The position numbers and the translations under genes were made by a program. DNA of 6,933 nt from assembly GCA_030152125.1 (NCBI GenBank), contig JASLIR010000132.1, positions 1 through 6,933 of the forward strand. Reading direction: 5' to 3'. The notes beneath the pieces were generated by a model, which worked only from the letters and a program-made list of their open reading frames with translations, did not search any database and was not told the origin of the DNA. Below, in pieces: positions 1 to 5,455 of this stretch (positions within the stretch are counted from its first letter, which is position 1; each line of letters opens with the position of its first letter). Source of the stretch: Alkanindiges sp. Its GTDB lineage: Bacteria > Pseudomonadota > Gammaproteobacteria > Pseudomonadales > Moraxellaceae.

Positions 1-161
1 ATTACCTGACTGCGGATGACGCTGAAAAAGCTGCCTTTGCCCTGCTGATTGAGCAGGAAGACCCTGACCTGCTGGACTGGTTTATGGCGGTGAGTGAGCC
101 GGAGGATGCCGGGCTGGTAGCGATGGTTGACAAGCTAAAAACCCTATACGCCGCTGGTTAA
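1..161 (+). CDS. sdhE: FAD assembly factor SdhE (succinate dehydrogenase assembly factor 2), 3' end only
   Basis: The reading frame enters from the left edge (first full codon at base 3) and stops at TAA 159-161, leaving 52 residues. The visible part carries the conserved SdhE/Sdh5 core: an acidic stretch, LLIEQEDPDLLDWFM, then a helix ending VDKLKTLYAAG. This matches E. coli SdhE (LLECDDPDLFNWLM) closely. Family members are small cytoplasmic proteins of about 80-95 residues that promote covalent FAD attachment to SdhA and FrdA; the RGxxE motif of the family lies in the missing N-terminal part. The next gene, a ygfX homologue, begins 16 bases downstream, the usual arrangement in gammaproteobacteria, which supports both calls. 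The 5' end and promoter are outside the window. Confidence 0.9.
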   Translation, partial: YLTADDAEKAAFALLIEQEDPDLLDWFMAVSEPEDAGLVAMVDKLKTLYAAG

Positions 162-177
162 GGGTTAATAAGAAAAT

Positions 178-615
178 ATGCTCATTGACTGCCAGATTAA
201 GCCCAGCCGTTTGCGGGTTGGCTGTTTTATGGCAGTCAATGGAGTTGTACTGCTATTAATCATAGCCTGTTCTGGCATTTCGCCAGCTTATAAGCTGATG
301 TTGTCAGTTGCCTTTACGCTTTTCAACCTGGCGAATGTCTTTATGGCCTATACAGGCTTTCTTAAACCGCGTGTGCTGCATGTCTGGCAGGTAAACAGAT
401 GTGAATGGTATGTACAGGATACGCATCATTCGCAGGCTGTAGAGGCTGAATTGCTAGCGATTGATTTTAGGGGATTTACGGCGTATTTGTGCTTTAAGGT
501 GCAGGGTCGGCAGCGCGCGCTGGTTTTATGGAAAGATCAGCTAAATCAATCAGAATGGCGTAAATTAAAGGTGCTTTCCCGTTTGCACCAGACACCCTCG
601 CATATGGTGTTTTAG
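178..615 (+). CDS. ygfX: YgfX/CptA-like two-helix membrane protein
   Basis: This 145-residue protein has two hydrophobic helices (about residues 14-32 and 38-59), a short basic stretch (FLKPR) and a soluble C-terminal part. The segment LVLWKDQLNQSEWRKLKVL near residues 115-133 matches the end of E. coli YgfX, which has a similar LWLAADSMDEAEWRDLRRI stretch. Length and topology fit the family (about 135-150 residues). YgfX sits in the inner membrane, is nearly always encoded next to sdhE, and is reported to interact with SdhE; it has also been described as the CptA toxin acting on FtsZ and MreB, an interpretation that is disputed. ATG 178 is the only good start, but its Shine-Dalgarno is poor, so translation may depend on coupling to sdhE 16 bases upstream. 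Overall sequence similarity to E. coli is low, so the call rests on topology, the C-terminal motif and context. Confidence 0.8.
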   Translation: MLIDCQIKPSRLRVGCFMAVNGVVLLLIIACSGISPAYKLMLSVAFTLFNLANVFMAYTGFLKPRVLHVWQVNRCEWYVQDTHHSQAVEAELLAIDFRGFTAYLCFKVQGRQRALVLWKDQLNQSEWRKLKVLSRLHQTPSHMVF

Positions 616-638
616 CTCACAAAATATTCAAAATTGAT

Positions 639-667
639 ACAGCAAAGCAGCACAAAAGCTGTTTTTT
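639..667 (+). terminator. Possible weak Rho-independent terminator after ygfX
   Basis: A short hairpin is followed directly by a run of six T (662-667). Two pairings are possible: CAGC 648-651 with GCTG 658-661 (loop of 6), or ACAGC 639-643 with GCTGT 658-662. The stem is only 4-5 pairs, so termination would be partial. Its place 23 bases past the ygfX stop fits the end of the sdhE-ygfX transcript. Confidence 0.45.
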
Positions 668-691
668 ATACAATCCCATCACGCGTATAGT
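663..691 (+). promoter_or_regulatory. Possible promoter of the yidB-like gene
   Basis: TATAGT at 686-691 matches the sigma-70 -10 consensus at five of six bases. The hexamer 17 bases upstream (663-668, TTTTTA) is a poor -35 and overlaps the T-run of the preceding terminator. The start of transcription would fall near 698, just before the inverted repeat at 707-727. Weak, position-based call. Confidence 0.25.
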
Positions 692-706
692 TAGATGGCT
701 AATGAT

Positions 707-727
707 TCATTTGAACGCTTCAAATGA
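707..727. promoter_or_regulatory. Perfect 9-bp inverted repeat, candidate operator or leader hairpin
   Basis: The arms TCATTTGAA (707-715) and TTCAAATGA (719-727) are exact reverse complements around a 3-base centre CGC. The site lies 30 bases upstream of the start at 758 and just downstream of the possible -10 at 686-691. That position suits a repressor operator for a dimeric regulator; as RNA it could form a hairpin with a tight 3-base loop. There is no T-run after it, so it is not a terminator. The binding protein is unknown. Confidence 0.45.
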
Positions 728-757
728 CAACAACCAAACATGACTGAGGGTGTTCCC

Positions 758-1372
758 ATGAATAGTCTAACCAATATGGTTCAAGAGTTAATTAAGCAGT
801 CCGCAGACAATCTGGTGGAAAAAAATGGTTCTGCTATTGGCGGTGTGTTAACTCAGGTGTTAGGAATGGGGAACAAGGATGTTCGCGTGATGCATGGTGA
901 AGGTGCGCATGTAGATGCGGGGGCGCTGGGAGATGTGATTGATTCGGTGTTTGGCAAGATATCCGGCCATCACCTGACCGAGCATCCTTTTAGCAAGCCG
1001 GAAACACAGGCATCGTTTTTATTAAGCCTGATTCCATTTTTATTAAACTGGATTCAGCAGCAGGGTGGTGTAGCGGCCGCAGTACGGCATTTAAACGATA
1101 TTGGCCTGCAGCATCAGGTGCAGTCGTGGGTAGGGCAGGGTGTGAATGACCGCATTATGCCGGAAGTGCTCATCAAGCTGTTTGCCAAAGAGGATATTGT
1201 TGCCCTGGCGCGCCAGTTCGGGGTGAATACCAATACGGTGTTTACCGGTTTGGCCACTGCTTTACCGCAAGTGATTAACAGTTTGACCCCGCATGGCCAG
1301 CAGCAAAACTTTAGCGAATCGGACCATGAAGCCAGTCAGGTACTCTCACTACTGTCAAATTTCTGTCATTAA
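758..1372 (+). CDS. YidB-family (DUF937) protein with N-terminal extension
   Basis: From ATG 758 this encodes 204 residues. The C-terminal half (about residues 89-182) aligns by eye along its whole length with E. coli YidB: LLNWIQQQGGVAAAVRHL, then a GL...QSWVGQG segment, then LARQFGVNTNTVFTGLA, and ALPQVINSLTPHG, where YidB has LPKIIDALSPQG. YidB has about 132 residues; here roughly 85 extra residues precede the domain, with a glycine-rich amphipathic stretch (SAIGGVLTQVLGMG, near 25-38). No signal peptide or clear membrane helix is seen. The family is found across proteobacteria and its biochemical role is unknown. ATG 758 is preferred over the in-frame ATG 740 because GAGGG at 746-750 gives a strong Shine-Dalgarno 7 bases before it, while ATG 740 has none. 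The gene is probably a single transcription unit, ending at the hairpin 1383-1416. Confidence 0.82.
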   Translation: MNSLTNMVQELIKQSADNLVEKNGSAIGGVLTQVLGMGNKDVRVMHGEGAHVDAGALGDVIDSVFGKISGHHLTEHPFSKPETQASFLLSLIPFLLNWIQQQGGVAAAVRHLNDIGLQHQVQSWVGQGVNDRIMPEVLIKLFAKEDIVALARQFGVNTNTVFTGLATALPQVINSLTPHGQQQNFSESDHEASQVLSLLSNFCH

Positions 1373-1382
1373 GTTTAAGTAA

Positions 1383-1416
1383 AATGAAGAAACCTGCATC
1401 TGCAGGTTTCTTCATT
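1383..1416. terminator. Long perfect hairpin terminator after the yidB-like gene
   Basis: Bases 1383-1398 and 1401-1416 are exact reverse complements (16 pairs) separated by only two bases, so the real loop must open to about 4-6 bases. The core is AAACCTGCA / TGCAGGTTT. It begins 10 bases past the stop at 1372. The T-rich downstream arm (TTTCTTCATT) supplies an interrupted U-tract on the + strand. The near-perfect symmetry means it could also act from the other strand. Confidence 0.75.
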
Positions 1417-1657
1417 TCTAGTATTAAAATGTGTCGTATGTCACAAATAGTATTGTTATATAACACACATCACGCTCTGGATGGCGTTAACAAAAAGCTA
1501 CATGGATTTGTCAGACAAATTGCCGTTTTTTGACTGTTTGGTCGAAAATTGTTAGACAATATTTCTTACAACTTTTAGAAAAACTTGTACAGTTAGCTCA
1601 TGAGTTAAGCAGCTTTAGCTCAAATTTTGTTTTTGCGGCTAGTAGAGGTAAAAGATC
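1417..1657 (+). promoter_or_regulatory. AT-rich leader region with three dyads and a possible promoter
   Basis: This 241-base stretch upstream of the 61-residue gene has no gene of its own that I can see. It holds a 12-bp palindrome TGTTATATAACA (1454-1465), a 7-bp dyad ATTTGTC-A-GACAAAT (1506-1520) and a 5-bp dyad ATTGT-TAG-ACAAT (1548-1560). The last two share the motif TTGTYAGACAA. A possible sigma-70 promoter is TTGACT (1530-1535) with TAGACA (1553-1558) at 17-base spacing; the -10 is weak (three of six). If real, the -10 lies inside the second dyad, as in simple repression. Confidence 0.35.
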
Positions 1658-1843
1658 ATGATGAGTAATCCAGCTGTTTTATTTCCGGTAATTGCATTTG
1701 TTTTTGCAGTGGTATTTGGACGTATTATCACCGTTTTACTGGATACCTTTGTTCGTAAGGATGAAGTCTATATGGACGTGGCGACCTCCGAGAAAGTAAA
1801 TTCAACTGAATCAGAGACAGAGCAGGCGGCTTTAAGACGCTAA
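1658..1843 (+). CDS. Small single-helix membrane protein, unknown function
   Basis: This 61-residue protein has a hydrophobic N-terminal segment (about residues 6-29) with one arginine (R22) inside it, followed by RKDE and a polar tail rich in Glu, Ser and Thr ending AALRR. The positive-inside rule suggests an extracytoplasmic N terminus and a cytoplasmic tail. I do not recognise the family. Support for a real gene: AGAGG at 1644-1648 lies 9 bases before ATG 1658, a long AT-rich regulatory region precedes it, and a strong terminator starts 20 bases after the stop. A second ATG at 1661 is possible but has a worse spacing (12 bases). There is no signal-peptide cleavage site or lipobox. It stands alone, convergent with the kinase gene, so context gives no functional hint. 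Confidence 0.72.
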   Translation: MMSNPAVLFPVIAFVFAVVFGRIITVLLDTFVRKDEVYMDVATSEKVNSTESETEQAALRR

Positions 1844-1863
1844 GCTGATGTTACTGATGGATT

Positions 1864-1903
1864 AAAAAAGCCATGTATTGCATAACTGATACATGGCTTT
1901 TTT
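1864..1903. terminator. Bidirectional Rho-independent terminator between convergent genes
   Basis: The arms 1864-1878 and 1889-1903 are perfect reverse complements (15 pairs, GCCATGTAT core) around a 10-base loop. Six A precede the core and six T follow it, giving a U-tract on either strand. It ends the + strand 61-residue gene (stop 1843) and the - strand kinase gene (stop at 1962), which converge here. Confidence 0.93.
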
Positions 1904-1961
1904 ATTGCGGGTTGTTGCAGGGTGTGCTGGCAAAGCAAGTAATAGCCTAATCCGGCCAGCC

Positions 1962-4181
1962 CTAACTGCTGGTGGCCAGATTGTCTTGCGGGTCAATAAT
2001 CAGCGCCTGTAAGGGTATTTCAAGCACAATATGGGTGCCGGATTCAACAGGGGCATGATACATATTGGCTGACAAGGTACTCACACGCTGTTTTAAATTG
2101 GTCATGCCATGTCCGCTAGCGGGTGCCTGATTAAAATCGAAGCCTTTACCGTTGTCCTTGATGCTGGTATGCAGCCAGCCCTGTTGATAGTCAATCTGAA
2201 TGCTTGCCTCAGTAGCCCCGGCATATTTGATCAGGTTACTGGTCAGCTCGCGCATAATCGAAATATAGTGCTTATAGGTGCTGTAGTTGAGCAGTACCGA
2301 TAAATCGTCCGGGCTGCTGGACCATGTCAGGTGAATACCCGATTCCTGCAGGCGCTGGCTGGTTTCCTGCCGTAACGAGACCAGTACCAGTTCAAGCTCC
2401 AGCTGGTTGCCACTTAAACCGGTGAGCATGGTACGCATATCGGCCAGTGACTGCTGTACCAGCTGCCGAGTCTGGCTGATGTCTTTCTGGTATAGCGCAG
2501 ACAGCAGGCGCGAGCCAATATCATCATGCAGGTCACGGCTGATACGGCCGCGCTCTTCCTGTACACCACGGTCATAGGCCGTACGGCTATCAGCAGCACG
2601 TTGTACCAGTGCCAGCAGCTGTTCCACAAAGCTGGCATCCTTACCGGAAAATAATTTACGTCCCTGCCAGTGATATTCCAGCAGCAGTGCCGGCATGCCT
2701 GCAACAGGCGGCAGGTATAGGCGCAGGCCATCATCACGAATTTGTACCTGATCCGGGCCGTTACTGTCGGGCAGTTCAATATTTAAGGGGCGGAATAACT
2801 GTGCCAGAAAATTTTTCCATTGCTCCTGGCGATCCTTTTCGGTAACGGCAAAACTGATGGCAATAATTTTCTGGAACAGTTCCGGGTCTTTTACACTGCG
2901 TCTGGATAAAAAGCGCTGTTGAATCCAGCTGCGTGCCGGTAACCAGATTAAGCCACAAATCAGTACCGCCAGGCTTAAGGACATGACCGGGCTTAGCATT
3001 ACCACCAGAAAGGTATCCAGCACAATCAGTGCAATGGCACCCAGCAGCCAGAACAGGATGCCGAAGGCCCATTGATCCAGCTCAAACAGTTTGTAACGGC
3101 GTAAGCCAAAGGCAATGCCAACCGTAACCATTAAGAAGAAGCCAAAGGAATAGCCCTGCGACATGCCGCTTTGCAGCCCCAGTAACTGGCTGCTTTGCAC
3201 CAGAAACACAAACAGGCCGCAACTGATAAGGATGCAGGCACCAAACCATTTTAGGGCAGCGCGTGCACGTGGGTCATGCCGGTTGGCACGCCATTGCAGT
3301 AATGCAAACACAATGGCACTTAGCATCTGGATGGTGACTGGCAAATCACCGCCCATGCTGGGTTCAGGTAACAGGAACAGTGTATCCAGTATCAGCCAGC
3401 CCGCAAACAGTATCGGGATTAGCCATAGCAGGCCAGCCGGGATCAGGCGTTTGGGGTAGACCAGGAACAGGCTCATCAGCGCGCAGCCGTAAAAGGAGGC
3501 GCCAGCGGTATTTACCACCACCAGTGCGCGTAACAGCTCGCCATCCAGTGCAATATCGCGGGTGCTGTAAATAGCCGCAGAAAAGGTAAATACCGGATAC
3601 ATGGTATTTAAGATGGCAAAAATACGCGCGGCCAGTTCCTGTGGGCGTAGTACCCATATCCAGCAACCCAGTAAAAAGCCGATACTGCTGACAGCCAGCT
3701 GAAACCAGAATACCAGGGGCATGCTGGACAGCGTACGGCTTTGGGCAATCTGAAGCGGGTAATAGCTGACAGGCTGATCCGGCTTGATGCGCAGGCCCAG
3801 TTGCAGTTGGTCATTTGTGCTTAACAGCTGGTGCAATTGCGACTGTTTGCCAAATACAGCCTGCATGTCCTGATAACTGGGCAGGAAGTGCGGGTCTTCA
3901 ATAAAGTCTTTGGCCGTTACGCTCACAGGCTGGCTGGCTGTGTGATTGGCTGGCTGGCTGGTTGTTTGGCTGGGCAGACTGCCAATGCTTATCAGCTCGG
4001 CACCGACCGGGATATCTTTCTGCTGTGATGCGCTAATAAATACCTTGTCCTGATCGGTGCTGAATGCCAAACCGGAAGAGGGTTGCTGTATGCTGACAAA
4101 GGTGACGATGCCACCGATGATGGCAATAAAAAAGAAGGCCATAAGCAGGCGTAAGCCTGGAGTCACGCTGAATCCGTTCAT
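1962..4181 (-). CDS. Multi-pass sensor histidine kinase, NarL/UhpB/ComP class (HisKA_3 + HATPase_c)
   Basis: This 739-residue inner membrane kinase is expected to autophosphorylate and pass phosphate to a NarL/LuxR-type response regulator. Order of parts: membrane helix 1 (about 11-32); an extracytoplasmic segment (33-153) containing a weakly PDZ-like stretch (PVGAELISIGS, 58-68); about nine further helices (155-418); a cytoplasmic linker (430-540) that looks like a degenerate GAF domain; the dimerization/phosphoacceptor helix ERGRISRDLHDDIGSRLL (543-560) with predicted phospho-His552; then the ATPase domain with N-box RELTSNLIKYA (644-654, Asn649), G1 box DNGKGF (676-681) and G2 box GHGMTNLKQRV (690-700). 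All catalytic motifs look intact. A PDZ-like loop, about ten helices and a HisKA_3-type kinase resemble Bacillus ComP in outline. ATG 4181 is used although no good Shine-Dalgarno precedes it; Met14 is an alternative but would cut into helix 1. No response regulator is next to it. The stop (TAG) leads into the terminator at 1864-1903. Confidence 0.92.
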   Translation of the reverse strand: MNGFSVTPGLRLLMAFFFIAIIGGIVTFVSIQQPSSGLAFSTDQDKVFISASQQKDIPVGAELISIGSLPSQTTSQPANHTASQPVSVTAKDFIEDPHFLPSYQDMQAVFGKQSQLHQLLSTNDQLQLGLRIKPDQPVSYYPLQIAQSRTLSSMPLVFWFQLAVSSIGFLLGCWIWVLRPQELAARIFAILNTMYPVFTFSAAIYSTRDIALDGELLRALVVVNTAGASFYGCALMSLFLVYPKRLIPAGLLWLIPILFAGWLILDTLFLLPEPSMGGDLPVTIQMLSAIVFALLQWRANRHDPRARAALKWFGACILISCGLFVFLVQSSQLLGLQSGMSQGYSFGFFLMVTVGIAFGLRRYKLFELDQWAFGILFWLLGAIALIVLDTFLVVMLSPVMSLSLAVLICGLIWLPARSWIQQRFLSRRSVKDPELFQKIIAISFAVTEKDRQEQWKNFLAQLFRPLNIELPDSNGPDQVQIRDDGLRLYLPPVAGMPALLLEYHWQGRKLFSGKDASFVEQLLALVQRAADSRTAYDRGVQEERGRISRDLHDDIGSRLLSALYQKDISQTRQLVQQSLADMRTMLTGLSGNQLELELVLVSLRQETSQRLQESGIHLTWSSSPDDLSVLLNYSTYKHYISIMRELTSNLIKYAGATEASIQIDYQQGWLHTSIKDNGKGFDFNQAPASGHGMTNLKQRVSTLSANMYHAPVESGTHIVLEIPLQALIIDPQDNLATSS
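3928..3973. repeat. Short tetranucleotide (TGGC)n tracts inside the kinase sensor loop
   Basis: Two short tracts of the TGGC/GGCT unit occur: 3928-3940 (about three units) and 3947-3961 (3.75 units), followed by an isolated TTGGCTGGG copy near 3967. They encode the repeated SQP-type residues at about 75-85 of the extracytoplasmic segment. The unit length is not a multiple of three, so gain or loss of one unit would shift the kinase frame. The tracts are shorter than known phase-variable repeats. Confidence 0.6.
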
Positions 4182-4369
4182 ACTGCAAACTAACTGAATT
4201 GCTGGATAATTAGGCAGTCATTTTAAAGCGGATAGTTATGAAAAAATATACTATGCCGCATATATTATTAAAAATTTTAAATAGTTATATAAATTAGTTT
4301 GATTAAATTTAAGATTAGTAAAGTTAGTTTTTTTAAACAGTTGCTGTCGGTGCCTTGCCGGACTATCGC
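4182..4369 (-). promoter_or_regulatory. AT-rich intergenic region with possible kinase promoter
   Basis: This gap between the second permease and the kinase is strikingly AT-rich between about 4190 and 4345. On the - strand, TATATT (4250-4245) matches the -10 consensus at five of six bases; TTTAAT (4272-4267) is a weak -35 at 16-base spacing. The leader to ATG 4181 would be about 60 bases. I see no convincing terminator for the permease operon: the partial GTCCGG/CCGAC pairing at about 4347-4364 lacks a U-tract on the - strand. Read-through from the exporter genes into the kinase is therefore possible. Confidence 0.35.
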
Positions 4370-5455
4370 TTACCGAATCAGCCGCCTAAACCCCAGCAAC
4401 ATGCACAATAAACCAATAACCAGCAGAATCAGCAGGTTTGGCAATACATCGGTGAGGGAGGCACCCATCTGATTCAACTGGATAAACTGCCTAACTCCCG
4501 CCGTGGAGGGCAGGCACCATGCCAGGGTTGCCATCCAGTGCGGCATGGCTTCCAGCGGCCAGGAGGCCCCGCTTAGAAAAAACAGGGGCAGCGAGCTAAA
4601 GGTGAGCACTTGCGCTACCCGCTCCGGGCGGTCAAACAGGCTACCCAGCCAGATGCCCAGCATCACTACGGCAAACACATACACCGGTACAGCAAGAATG
4701 CTACCCGCCATATTTTGCCCATGCGGATAATCCTGCAACCAGAACACAAAGCCGAAATAGTACAGGCAGGAGCAGCAGCCAATCAGCATAAAGGCCAGAC
4801 TGATGCCCAGCAGGTTGCTAATATTAAAGCGATAGCGCTGCTGCCGGTATAGGCCAATCAGCATCCCTACCCCAAGCAACAGGGTTTGATGCACAATCAG
4901 GGTGGATACAGCAGGGAAAATATAATCACCATAACCACCGGTTGGGTTATACAGGGCGATGCTTTCCACTGGTACGGCGGCATCAATATACAGACTTTTT
5001 AACAGTGGATCAGCACCATTGACGATGCTGTCCTTAATAGTGTCCGCCAGGCCTTTGCCAATTTCCTTGGTGCGGATTAAATAGGCCCCGCTTAAATACA
5101 GCGAAATACCACCCGTATCGCCATGCAGCAGGCTGGCCTGCAGGTTGGGGTTAATCATAAAAATGGCATCGGCCTGATGGCTGCGCACCATCTGTTCTGC
5201 TTCGGCAAAATTACTGGTTTGCTGAACTACCTGCACTGCGCGCAACAAGGCTACACGCTGTACAATTTGCTGGCTAAGCTGGCTCTGGTCCTGATTGACC
5301 ACCACAATCGGCAACTGGCTGGCCACCTGGCTTTTATAGGCGGCCGGGTAGAAAAAGCCGTACAGGATCACCGCCATGATCAGCGTGCTGAATAATGGTT
5401 TGGTACTAAAAATGGTTTTAAAGCTGCCGCTAAAGCCTTGCTTAAACAGGTTCAT
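4370..5455 (-). CDS. ABC-2 type transporter permease, second of a pair
   Basis: This 361-residue inner membrane protein has one N-terminal helix (about 20-38), a large extracytoplasmic domain (39-176), then five helices (about 178-201, 215-239, 250-272, 281-299, 338-356). This is the ABC2_membrane_3 layout of YhhJ/YbhR-type permeases. The segment FFLSGASWPLEAMPHW (292-307), followed by LPSTAGVRQ, is the typical C-terminal ABC-2 motif. It is a clear paralogue of the upstream permease: both have QLP(I/V)VVV just after helix 1 and ALYNP just before helix 2. Its ATG overlaps the upstream stop in an ATGA (5452-5455), so the two are translationally coupled and probably made in equal amounts for a heterodimer. 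Substrate unknown; drug or small-molecule efflux is the usual guess. It encodes no ATPase motifs. Confidence 0.87.
   Translation of the reverse strand: MNLFKQGFSGSFKTIFSTKPLFSTLIMAVILYGFFYPAAYKSQVASQLPIVVVNQDQSQLSQQIVQRVALLRAVQVVQQTSNFAEAEQMVRSHQADAIFMINPNLQASLLHGDTGGISLYLSGAYLIRTKEIGKGLADTIKDSIVNGADPLLKSLYIDAAVPVESIALYNPTGGYGDYIFPAVSTLIVHQTLLLGVGMLIGLYRQQRYRFNISNLLGISLAFMLIGCCSCLYYFGFVFWLQDYPHGQNMAGSILAVPVYVFAVVMLGIWLGSLFDRPERVAQVLTFSSLPLFFLSGASWPLEAMPHWMATLAWCLPSTAGVRQFIQLNQMGASLTDVLPNLLILLVIGLLCMLLGFRRLIR

Noticed and set aside
178..615. Treating sdhE-ygfX as a novel toxin-antitoxin module
   Set aside because: This is a known conserved pair whose main role is flavinylation of succinate dehydrogenase; the toxin role of YgfX is disputed.
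740..757. Upstream in-frame ATG 740 as start of the yidB-like gene
   Set aside because: It has no Shine-Dalgarno, and the segment itself contains the strong GAGGG (746-750) that serves ATG 758.
1417..1657. Small RNA gene in the intergenic gap
   Set aside because: The dyads look like DNA operator sites; I see no promoter-plus-terminator pair that would bound a separate transcript before the 61-residue gene.
2414..2779. Open frame of 121 codons on the - strand inside the kinase gene
   Set aside because: It lies in another frame of a well-supported kinase, is rich in Cys/Arg/Trp as expected of an out-of-frame reading, and has no ribosome site or known motif.
2776..3072. Open frame of 98 codons on the - strand inside the kinase gene
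   Set aside because: Out-of-frame reading over the linker and last membrane helices of the kinase, with no domain or start signal.
4345..4366. Terminator for the exporter operon
   Set aside because: Pairing GTCCGG/CCGAC needs a bulge, and on the - strand the hairpin is followed by A-rich, not T-rich, sequence.
4503..5395. Several + strand open frames opposite the second permease
   Set aside because: They are antisense to a well-supported membrane protein, lack ribosome sites and have no recognisable domains.
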